Source of the DNA: Parabacteroides chongii
Lineage (GTDB): Bacteria > Bacteroidota > Bacteroidia > Bacteroidales > Tannerellaceae
Reading direction: 5' to 3'
DNA: 64,000 nt
Assembly (NCBI RefSeq): GCF_029581355.1
Contig: NZ_CP120849.1
Coordinates: 2,636,501-2,700,500, forward strand
This document shows, piece by piece, positions 41,987-49,786 of this stretch (its first letter is position 1; every line of letters starts with the position of its first letter). The notes beneath the pieces are model-generated. The model made no database searches and was not told the DNA's origin. It saw only the letters and a program-made list of their open reading frames with translations. Made by a program: the position numbers and the translations under genes.

Positions 41987-42622
41987 TTATAGAGTGAAAG
42001 CGTAATTGCATAGTTTTACAACTTGGTCTATGGAGTTAAAGTCTACCTGATTCTCTTCCATGTATTTTTTTAATTGTTCTTTTTGTTTCGGGAATAGTTT
42101 TAAAAACTGTTTTTCTGTGGAAAAACGTTTTAACCGTTTGTTTATATCGAGATAGAATTGATATCTTATATTTGCTAATTCTATATTATTTGTATTATCT
42201 TCTATTCCATATGAATAGAGGTTTGAGTAGCTGTCTACAGAAGCGGTTTCTGTTTTTCCTCCCATTGATAAATTCTTCTTGATTCTTTTTTCTCCTATAT
42301 ATTGGATGAGTATGATGGGATCGTTTTGTATGACTTCGGCAGCTTCATTTCCTGATATTAGGCGGAAGGTCCTGTTGCCCGCTTTGATGGAGACAATCAT
42401 GCCTGGATCTGTAAATTCTTTTTTCTCATTATCTTTATCAATGAAGATAAATTCGTTTTTGAACAAATCATAATTGGTAGGTACTTGAAATACTTTTCCA
42501 TCTTTATAATAGATATAAGAGCTTGTAAAGTCGGGGAATAGATATTGATCTTTTTTCTCTTGACTCCAAAGCGTTGTTGGTATTACCAATAATATAGCTA
42601 AAACAATAAAAGCGTGTCTCAT
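41987..42622 (-). CDS. Secreted protein of unknown function
   Basis: 211 residues with a signal peptide (MRHAFIVLAILLVIPTTLWSQ). I do not recognise a family. The mature part starts with a short beta-rich section ('LFPDFTSSYIYYKDGKVFQVP') and ends in a Lys-rich helical section ('FLKLFPKQKEQLKKYMEENQ') with a final 'LCNYAF'. It lies alone between the META terminator and the SusC/D-type operon, on the operon's strand but beyond its terminator, so it is transcribed separately. Base composition is more AT-rich than its neighbours. Confidence 0.75.
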   Translation of the reverse strand: MRHAFIVLAILLVIPTTLWSQEKKDQYLFPDFTSSYIYYKDGKVFQVPTNYDLFKNEFIFIDKDNEKKEFTDPGMIVSIKAGNRTFRLISGNEAAEVIQNDPIILIQYIGEKRIKKNLSMGGKTETASVDSYSNLYSYGIEDNTNNIELANIRYQFYLDINKRLKRFSTEKQFLKLFPKQKEQLKKYMEENQVDFNSIDQVVKLCNYAFTL

Positions 42623-42649
42623 GTCTTTTTTTTAGTCTTCTGATGAGGG

Positions 42650-42687
42650 ATAAAAAAGGAGTGTGTATTGGTTTAACACACTCCTTT
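42650..42687 (-). terminator. Terminator of the SusC/SusD operon
   Basis: AAAGGAGTGTGT (42655-42666) pairs with ACACACTCCTTT (42676-42687); on the minus strand it is followed by TTTTTTATC. Confidence 0.85.
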
Positions 42688-42697
42688 GTATTTTGTG

Positions 42698-43504
42698 TTA
42701 CCAGGTTGTATACGATGTATTTGCTTGTGCAAATTCAGGGGTTACTTCTAACAGATGAACTTGAACTTCATACAAACGTTGCGCTTGCGGAACACCATCC
42801 GGACGTATTGCGATATTCTTTACAAGATACTGTTGGGGTTTGGTGTAGTCACCCGGAGTACCTAACTGAGGTGCACCGTTGACCGGTTCCACTGTGCAAG
42901 AATAGGAATTTGCCCAAATGAATTCTAATACCATTTCGTGTTGTTTTACAGGCATGACTACGTAACGGAACATATCCTCTTTAGCGCCAGCAGATTCACT
43001 TTCAATCTTTTCGATGTAGGCATACGGTTTAACTGATTCGCTATCGAAAGCTGATTTAATGAAAGCATGTCCTTTGTTAGGTGTTCCATAGCCTACTTTG
43101 TCGTAAGAAAATAGATGGATGATGTACTTCTTACCTTCCGGTGCAGAACTGTCATCTACTATTTCGAGCGTGTTTTTGACCATTGTTTTTTCACCGGGAG
43201 CCAATGTCTTACCTAAAATAGTAATATTTCCCTCAGTGACGTTTGTATATTCGGTTTCACCCAGGAAAGCAGGAATATATGATTTAGCCAAAAAATAATC
43301 CAACCACTGTCCGGAAGTTCCGTAATTGATTTGCCATACTTTGTTTTTGAACAATTCACGCGGGCGGTTTCTCATATATCCGCTTCCCAAACCAAGTTCG
43401 CTGTAAGCCGATTCTGGAACTTCGTCCCATACGATTCCGCTTTGGCAACCGGACAAGCTGGTTAAACCGAGTGTCAATGCTAATACTATATTTTTAAGTT
43501 TCAT
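42698..43504 (-). CDS. PUL-associated surface lipoprotein
   Basis: 268 residues with lipobox 'TSLSGCQSG' (Cys20). No recognised family, though 'WLDYFLAKSYIPAF', 'APGEKTMVKNTLEIVDD' and a C-terminal 'YEVQVHLLEVTPEF' suggest a beta-sandwich. Its place, 21 bp after susD and last before the terminator, is where PUL operons often encode a surface glycan-binding protein (SGBP), so it may bind the same ligand as the SusC/D pair. It has no catalytic motif. No glycoside hydrolase is present in the operon, which leaves the ligand open. Confidence 0.72.
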   Translation of the reverse strand: MKLKNIVLALTLGLTSLSGCQSGIVWDEVPESAYSELGLGSGYMRNRPRELFKNKVWQINYGTSGQWLDYFLAKSYIPAFLGETEYTNVTEGNITILGKTLAPGEKTMVKNTLEIVDDSSAPEGKKYIIHLFSYDKVGYGTPNKGHAFIKSAFDSESVKPYAYIEKIESESAGAKEDMFRYVVMPVKQHEMVLEFIWANSYSCTVEPVNGAPQLGTPGDYTKPQQYLVKNIAIRPDGVPQAQRLYEVQVHLLEVTPEFAQANTSYTTW

Positions 43505-43525
43505 ATTTCTGATTATTTGATACGA

Positions 43526-45511
43526 TTAGTTATAACTTCTGTTTTCCCATCCCGGATTCTGTACAAAGTTGTGATTTGTCTCCAATGTGGATTTTGCAAA
43601 CGGCAATTTGTAGAATACGGCATTATTGAATTTACGATTATAGTAAGTCGTTTGATCAACCGGACGGATTTCAAAATAAGGCGTGAAGTATTTAGGATCA
43701 TCTTTTGGTGCCAAATAGCCGTTTTCGCCAACCTTTTCACTTTCGATACCTTTACGGAAGATAAACATGCCTTTAGTCGGTTTGTTTAATTCGTCGATCG
43801 TTGTCTTACCCTCTGATTCTCCCCATCTTATCAGGTCAAAGTAACGCTGTGCAGGTACTTCATATGCAAATTCGATACGGCGTTGCAACTTGTATTCTTC
43901 CCACAAGTCGTGACCGACTGCTGATGCGTCGAAATTGTCTAAACCGGCGCGGTTACGAATCTGATTGATATACTCTCTTACTTCGTTTTCTTTGCCTCCT
44001 AATTTATAAGCAGCTTCTGCACAGTTCAACAATGCTTCGGCATAACGTACCATGAAGTAGCAAGCCGAAGATTGGGTGTAGTTTACTGTTCCGTTTTCGT
44101 TGTAACGACCAATGGTGTATTTGGCAGCATAATAGCTGGTCACAGTCGATTGGGCAGCACCGGTAATATCCAGTTTTTCTGTGTGTTTATAATATGTACC
44201 CAAAGCACTGTATTTTTCTGTTTTGGTGAATTCGGAATTGTCGATCCATGTACGAATCAGATACCTTTCATTTTCATTTCCTGCATAATAAGAGCTGTCG
44301 TAAAGGATAGTTGCGTAAAAACGTTTATCTCTGTCCTTATACATATCCAAATAGTTTTCGCTGGTTGCTGTCAATTGGCCTTTTGAGTTTTGGGTAATAC
44401 CCATTTCTTGAGCTTGGGTTGTTTTCCACCATTGCATCCATTTGCCAGTCGCTTTGTCTTTCTGGTAATAGCAGTCTACCAATTCTTGAGTAGGATAAGC
44501 ACCTCCACGACCTCCTTCCCAATCTGGAGCAAAGTCAGTTGTTCCACCATACATTTTTGCCCAAGATACCGGATGCGAATAATTGGCCGGATTGAAACCT
44601 GAACGATTTATCTCGTTGAACATCACCGGCCAAATAGATTCGGCGGATGTATGTCCTTTTGAACCATTGAATAATTGCGCATAATCCGGGTCCAGTTCAT
44701 ATTTACCTATGACAGCTTTAGCGGCATCGTAAGCCATTTGGTAATAATGTTTGGCATCTTTGGTGAATTTGTACATCGCTTTGCTTTCTGCCGAGCCGTT
44801 CAGTTGGTCGTATAACCCTTTGGCTGAAGCTTCTGCAGCAGCAGCAGCATTCAGAGCAGTTCGCGATTTTAAGATTTGTACGGCATCAGCGTTGATCAGG
44901 CCTAATGTCGGTTGGCTTGATACTTTTTTAAACAACTCCAACGATTTGTCGTAATCGGATAAAATCTGATCAAAAACCTCTTCGCGTTTGTTCTGTGGAA
45001 GCATTGTTTCATCGAAAATTGTCATCGTCTCAATGATGATCGGCAGGATGCCCCAATATCTTTCCATATCGGCATAGAACAACCCGCGGAAAGCATACGT
45101 TTCTGCCAGCAATTGGCTTAATTCGGCTTCTGTGATACCTGGTACTTCCGGAATGCGTTCGATGGCCATGTTGGCTTGACGTATTCTTTTGTATCCGTCA
45201 CCCCAAGGTGCACCGATTAGACCGATACCGTTCTGTTCATCGTAATATCTGTTGTTGAAGTCATGCTGGCGGAATGTATTCTGGTCGCGGTCGATGTTTC
45301 CACAAGCATTGTCAGACCATTGTTCTGCTTGGAATTGTTGGTTGGCACCAGCCGGAGCCCATAAGTAGAACTGGTTCACAAATGCACGCGACAATTGTGG
45401 ATTTGTCCAAAACTGATCTTCGAATACTGAGGTTGTCGGTTCGATTCCCAGTGGGTCACAACTGGATAAGCAAACCGCAGCAAATAAAGCTATTATATTT
45501 AATTTCTTCAT
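43526..45511 (-). CDS. SusD/RagB-type outer-membrane lipoprotein
   Basis: 661 residues, lipobox 'AAVCLSSCDPLG' (Cys18). It follows the SusD pattern: N-terminal 'SVFEDQFWTNPQLSRAFVNQFY', TPR-like helices ('ETYAFRGLFYADMERYWG' near residue 140), 'MVRYAEALLNCAEAAYKLGG' near 510, and the C-terminal SusD domain with 'IRNRAGLDNF', 'IEFAYEVPAQRYFDLIRWG' and 'YNRKFNNAVFYKLPF'. It captures ligand at the surface for the SusC partner. The gap to susC is 20 bp. Confidence 0.94.
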   Translation of the reverse strand: MKKLNIIALFAAVCLSSCDPLGIEPTTSVFEDQFWTNPQLSRAFVNQFYLWAPAGANQQFQAEQWSDNACGNIDRDQNTFRQHDFNNRYYDEQNGIGLIGAPWGDGYKRIRQANMAIERIPEVPGITEAELSQLLAETYAFRGLFYADMERYWGILPIIIETMTIFDETMLPQNKREEVFDQILSDYDKSLELFKKVSSQPTLGLINADAVQILKSRTALNAAAAAEASAKGLYDQLNGSAESKAMYKFTKDAKHYYQMAYDAAKAVIGKYELDPDYAQLFNGSKGHTSAESIWPVMFNEINRSGFNPANYSHPVSWAKMYGGTTDFAPDWEGGRGGAYPTQELVDCYYQKDKATGKWMQWWKTTQAQEMGITQNSKGQLTATSENYLDMYKDRDKRFYATILYDSSYYAGNENERYLIRTWIDNSEFTKTEKYSALGTYYKHTEKLDITGAAQSTVTSYYAAKYTIGRYNENGTVNYTQSSACYFMVRYAEALLNCAEAAYKLGGKENEVREYINQIRNRAGLDNFDASAVGHDLWEEYKLQRRIEFAYEVPAQRYFDLIRWGESEGKTTIDELNKPTKGMFIFRKGIESEKVGENGYLAPKDDPKYFTPYFEIRPVDQTTYYNRKFNNAVFYKLPFAKSTLETNHNFVQNPGWENRSYN

Positions 45512-45531
45512 TTTATTTAATTCTTATGTGA

Positions 45532-48500
45532 TTACAATGTTAATGTCGCACTTAGTGTGAATGAACGCTGAGTAGGATAACTACCTAATTTGTTTCCACC
45601 CCAAATAGAGTTTGCAGGGATGTATTCCGGGTCGGTCAAGTTATGGAACGGATTATCTTTCTTTACCCAAGTGAATACATTGTTGGCAATAAAGTTGACT
45701 TGCAATCCTTTAATAACGTCAACGTTCTTCAGTACACGGCGTTTCAAGTCATAACTGACACTGATATTTTTCAGCTTCAGATAAGAAGCGTCATATACCC
45801 ACATATCGATAAAGCTATAACCCCATGCGATACCAGAATTAGTCGCCATTGGTAATTTATTGTCAACCGGGTTACCAGGTGTATAGGATTCCGGATATAA
45901 GAACTTACCGTAATTATAGAAATAATCCTGTTGTGAACGTGCCGGAGAGGTAACGTCACCACTTACGCTGGATGCTCCCTGGAAGAAGAGTTCAACACTG
46001 AATTCTTTCCAACCGGCTCCTAAGGTAATACCGTAAAGTGTTTGCGGAGTCGTACCACCACCCTCGATAAAATGATAGTCAGGAATACTCGAAGAACCAT
46101 CTTTATTGGCATCCACTATTCTCGGTGTACCGATATGTTGGTTACGAGACGGGTTCAGGTATGACCAATACATATCTTCGTAGGAAGTAAAAATGCCGTT
46201 GGTAGGCAAACCATACGTATAGGTCGGTTGATGGATATTCTTACCTAAGTCATTCCAGTTAGTATAGTAATAATCTTCCGATTTGTCGGCATGTCTTACG
46301 GCTACCTCTTCCCAGTGAGTGAAGTTTGCACCGAGACGGTAGGTGAAATCTCCGATCTTATCATTCCAGTTCAGTGAAAATTCAACACCACCTTTGTGTC
46401 GGGTTACGTAAGGAGCGTTCATCTTAGGTGTGTTGGGCAAACCAAGAATCGGGGTATAGACAATTTCCGGGTTCATGTCGATTTCCTCTCCTTTGTTCAG
46501 ATACAGATACGTGTCGAACGATCCCGTTAAACGTTCTTTGAAGAATCCGAAGTCGACACCGCCACTGATCTGTTGTGATTCACCCCATGTCAGGTTACTG
46601 GATACGTTTGATTCTGCCCAGGCTGTGTTGGCTGACATATTTTCACCTAACAGAACTCTTCCGCTTTGCATCGCATATTGGTTCATGTAGCTGAAGGGTT
46701 TTGCCAATTCGTCACCCACCAAACCATAACCAGCACGGAGCTTGAATGAACTGATGATGTCCTTGTTAATGATATTCTTGATGAACTCTTCTTCCGTCAA
46801 TACCCAACCTGCAGATGCTGCATAGAAGAATCCCCAGCGTTTGTCCGGATGGTAGCACAACGAACCGTTGTAGTTGGCACTCAACTGCAACAGGTATTTA
46901 CTGGCATAGTCATAAGTGACACGACCTACCCAAGAGGCAGAGCCCCATAATCCTTCCGTTCCATCAACTTTGTTCATGCTGGCTCCGGCTTCAATCTGCG
47001 GATTGAAAATTGTCGGATAACCTTTTGCTTGAGCGTATGTGTAGTTGGTATGACGTTTCTGGCTGGTATAGTTGACCATGGCCGTCAAGTTGTGCTTGCC
47101 GAAAGAACGGGTGTAGTCCGCCTGCAAAATACCGGTTGTCAGAGAGTAGTTGTTCCACGACTGTGCTAAATTGGCATCGTTTGCATTATAAGCACTCTCT
47201 TGGGTTGCATACGGGTTACCGTATACTCCGACTTCCGGATGATTGAATGTCTTGTTCATGGAGTTACTGTAGTTGAAGTTGACACTTCCACTGACAGAAA
47301 GCCCTTCTACCCAAGGCAAGCTCCATTTCAGACCGATGTTGGTTTGTAGACGGTAATCGTTGGTATTGTTGAAACCTGTACGTAAACGGGAATCCAAACC
47401 TCCCGCTTTTTCCAAACCGGTTGTCCACTTTTGAGGAGATTTATACATTTCCTGTCCTTCAATCAAGATATTGTTAAAGATACCGTCACCTCCTGCCGGT
47501 TGGTTCTTTTTAGCCATTACGCCATTCAGGTTTAAGGTGAATTTCAGACTCTTGTCTTTCAATAGATAAGCATCTGTGTTGACGATGGCATTGTATTGTT
47601 CGTAATCGTATGTGTCACTGATACCGTTTTGCTTCATATACCCTAGACTGGAGTAGTATCTTACTCTTTCGCTACCACCGCGTACGCTCAGATTGGTTTG
47701 GGTCATCGGTTGGGTATGGTCAAAGTAATCCCATGCGTTATAGTTTCCGTAGTAGTTTTCTATATCACCACCCTGTGTTACAAACGGGTTGAATAGGTCG
47801 TTCACTTGGTCCAGCGTATATCCCATTCCGTACTTTTGGTTTACCATATCGGTTATCTGTTGACGGCCGTATCCTTGTTCTTTCAAATGTCCCATGTAAA
47901 ATTTGGACATTTCTGTGTTGTTGAAAAATGGGCTTTCTCTTAGGGTTGCGGCTGCGATTTCATTCTTTGTATTCACATAATCCCATGTGTTCATAGCTTT
48001 GGGCTTGTAAGATGGAGTCATTATGGTCATTTTCTGGCTAAAAGAAATTTCCAGCTGCCCTTCTTGCCCTTTCTTGGTAGTCACAACGACTACACCATCC
48101 TTTGCACGCGGACCGTACACAGCAGTTGCGGAAGCATCCTTCAGGATACTCATGGAAGCGATGTCGTCCGGACGCAAACGGTTGAAGAATACTTCACCTT
48201 GATCTGTTTCCATCACAACATCATCAATTACATACAAAATCTTGCTACCGCCACGAATCCAGATTTTGGAAGTTTCACCCGGAGCTCCTGAACGTGCCTG
48301 CGTGATGATACCTGATACACGTCCACCTAATCCATCACTAGGGGAGGTTACTGGTAGCTTAGCGATTGATTCTACTTTTACGTTAACGGCAGCAGCAGTT
48401 AATGTTTTTGTTTTCTGTACACCGGCAAAACCGGTTACAACCACTTCGTCCAGGGCTTGCGAGTCTTCTGCTAACTTAACATTAATGGATGGTTGTCCTG

Positions 48501-48804
48501 TGTACTTGATTTCCTGGGTGGTATAACCAACGAAAGATATCTGGATGATACTTCCATTTTTTACTCCCTCTAATGTAAAATTACCGTCTATGTCGGTAAT
48601 AATACCGTTTGTGGTTCCTTTTACAATTACAGATGCGCCGGTAACTGGACCGAATTCATCCTCTACTGTTCCTGTTACTTTCCCATTTTGTTGAGAAATG
48701 TTCACGCTCGATCTGATTGGTGTCGTTTCGGCATTCATGTCACTGGGTGAACATAATATACCTGCAAACAAAATCAAACCAACTGGTTTAAAGTTTTTTA
48801 GCAT
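45532..48804 (-). CDS. SusC/RagA-type TonB-linked outer-membrane transporter
   Basis: 1090 residues. After the signal peptide comes a carboxypeptidase-like regulatory domain ('GKVTGTVEDEFGPVTGASVIVKGTTNGI', about 40-120), then 'DEVVVTGF' and the plug ('GRVSGIITQARSG', 'IWIRGG.K.LYVIDDVV'), the plug end 'ASATAVYGPRAKDGVVVVTTKKG', and a large barrel ending 'YPTQRSFTLSATLTL'. No extra N-terminal sigma-regulator (STN) domain is seen, so control by an anti-sigma relay is unlikely. Pairs with SusD at 43526-45511. Probably transcribed from the invertible region at 49387-49564 through the HU-like gene. Confidence 0.94.
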   Translation of the reverse strand: MLKNFKPVGLILFAGILCSPSDMNAETTPIRSSVNISQQNGKVTGTVEDEFGPVTGASVIVKGTTNGIITDIDGNFTLEGVKNGSIIQISFVGYTTQEIKYTGQPSINVKLAEDSQALDEVVVTGFAGVQKTKTLTAAAVNVKVESIAKLPVTSPSDGLGGRVSGIITQARSGAPGETSKIWIRGGSKILYVIDDVVMETDQGEVFFNRLRPDDIASMSILKDASATAVYGPRAKDGVVVVTTKKGQEGQLEISFSQKMTIMTPSYKPKAMNTWDYVNTKNEIAAATLRESPFFNNTEMSKFYMGHLKEQGYGRQQITDMVNQKYGMGYTLDQVNDLFNPFVTQGGDIENYYGNYNAWDYFDHTQPMTQTNLSVRGGSERVRYYSSLGYMKQNGISDTYDYEQYNAIVNTDAYLLKDKSLKFTLNLNGVMAKKNQPAGGDGIFNNILIEGQEMYKSPQKWTTGLEKAGGLDSRLRTGFNNTNDYRLQTNIGLKWSLPWVEGLSVSGSVNFNYSNSMNKTFNHPEVGVYGNPYATQESAYNANDANLAQSWNNYSLTTGILQADYTRSFGKHNLTAMVNYTSQKRHTNYTYAQAKGYPTIFNPQIEAGASMNKVDGTEGLWGSASWVGRVTYDYASKYLLQLSANYNGSLCYHPDKRWGFFYAASAGWVLTEEEFIKNIINKDIISSFKLRAGYGLVGDELAKPFSYMNQYAMQSGRVLLGENMSANTAWAESNVSSNLTWGESQQISGGVDFGFFKERLTGSFDTYLYLNKGEEIDMNPEIVYTPILGLPNTPKMNAPYVTRHKGGVEFSLNWNDKIGDFTYRLGANFTHWEEVAVRHADKSEDYYYTNWNDLGKNIHQPTYTYGLPTNGIFTSYEDMYWSYLNPSRNQHIGTPRIVDANKDGSSSIPDYHFIEGGGTTPQTLYGITLGAGWKEFSVELFFQGASSVSGDVTSPARSQQDYFYNYGKFLYPESYTPGNPVDNKLPMATNSGIAWGYSFIDMWVYDASYLKLKNISVSYDLKRRVLKNVDVIKGLQVNFIANNVFTWVKKDNPFHNLTDPEYIPANSIWGGNKLGSYPTQRSFTLSATLTL

Positions 48805-48851
48805 AACATGTGTTTTTTAATAATACTTTATTTTGGAATAATACATAAAGT

Positions 48852-49370
48852 CTAGGCAAACAATTCCGACTGTCGGAACAAGACTTCTCCGTTCAAACCG
48901 CCGCCAGGAGTGATTTGATTGTTTTCACTTCCTGTTGTTACATCTGTCACTTTTGTTATGACCGGTAGACCTTCAGATGTGCCGGATACTATTACAGTTA
49001 TATTTTTCAACTCTTTTTTTAATTCGGTTTTAGGAGTACAGCGGAGAGTGACACTGTTTTTCGCCGGATCAAATTTGGTATCTGGTCCGATGAATGGTCC
49101 GTCAATCCCTAACGAGTTGGTGACAAATCCAAACTCGACTGTAGAGGCATTGTAAAGTTCTGTTTTGGCCTGCTCTTTTAAAGCGTTGTTAGCACTCTCA
49201 AGTTCCGATGCAGAAAATTTACTGTTAACAGCTGCCAATTGGCAGAGATCTTTTATTGATCGGTTTGCTTGATAGATTACATTAAAAGTAAAATCGTCTT
49301 CACGTTCAGTTAATTTGTTCGGTGTTAATTTACCAGTAATGCTTCGCATTTTAGGATTTGTTAATGTCAT
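48852..49370 (-). CDS. HU-domain/DUF4469-type protein, apparently truncated
   Basis: 172 residues. The N-terminal ~125 residues look like the HU-like DNA-binding domain found in Bvu_2165-type proteins ('LTEREDDFTFNVIYQANRSIKDLCQLAA', 'LKEQAKTELYNASTVEFGFVTNSLGIDGPF'). That family normally continues into a C-terminal DUF4469 immunoglobulin-like domain starting around 'NNQITPGGGL', but here the frame stops 14 residues later with an unrelated tail. It may be a truncation or a short form. It is the first gene after the invertible segment, with susC starting 47 bp later, and could be a regulatory leader gene of the PUL. Confidence 0.65.
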   Translation of the reverse strand: MTLTNPKMRSITGKLTPNKLTEREDDFTFNVIYQANRSIKDLCQLAAVNSKFSASELESANNALKEQAKTELYNASTVEFGFVTNSLGIDGPFIGPDTKFDPAKNSVTLRCTPKTELKKELKNITVIVSGTSEGLPVITKVTDVTTGSENNQITPGGGLNGEVLFRQSELFA

Positions 49371-49386
49371 AATATAATTGATTTAA

Positions 49387-49409
49387 TTAGTTCGTAGAGA
49401 ACTAGGGTA
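49387..49409. repeat. Left inverted repeat of inverton 4
   Basis: 23 bp containing AGTTCGTAGAGAACT, a 5-bp-armed dyad. Confidence 0.72.
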
Positions 49410-49541
49410 TATATGACCTTATTCTGCATTAAAAGAGTGATTTTTATTGAAATTTATATTCGGGAAAACTGATTTTGTAAACTTTTTATCGGAAATAGGA
49501 CACATTATGTCGATATTTTTTTTAATATTTGCAAAATAATT

Positions 49542-49564
49542 AACCATAGTACTCTACGAACTTA
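49542..49564. repeat. Right inverted repeat of inverton 4
   Basis: 23 bp containing AGTACTCTACGAACT; its reverse complement matches the left repeat at 19/23 positions. Confidence 0.72.
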
Positions 49565-49786
49565 GGTCTTTTGGAAAAGTTATTTTCTTAGTATGTTATT
49601 AAGGGCTGTTTTTTTATTCTTTTTAATTCCAATAAATCTGTGACTTGAATGTTGGTATTGTTGCTGCGGAAACTTTTTTCGCAAACAATATAGAGGTTAG
49701 ATATTTATGTTTATTTTGATTAAAAATAATCAAGCAGGTAAGATTGGTATTATGTTCTCTCTTAATTATAATAGAATTCTATGTAA

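Larger units (their letters stand above)
49387..49564. other. Predicted invertible segment upstream of SusC/D operon (inverton 4)
   Basis: Two 23-bp inverted repeats (19/23 identical; 10 consecutive bases GTTCGTAGAG) flank 132 bp, directly in front of the HU-like/SusC/SusD/lipoprotein operon. The left repeat ends 17 bp from the first start codon. Each repeat contains its own short dyad (AGTTC..GAACT), as expected for a tyrosine recombinase site. The best -7-like matches inside (AATATTTG on plus near 49524-49531; TTATTTTG on minus near 49532-49539) point in opposite directions and each has one mismatch, so the present ON/OFF state cannot be read. Confidence 0.7.
49371..49786. other. 416-bp intergenic region upstream of the SusC/D operon
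   Basis: AT-rich, no supported coding sequence. It contains the inverted repeats at 49387-49409 and 49542-49564. Between 49565 and 49786 I see nothing recognisable. Confidence 0.7.
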
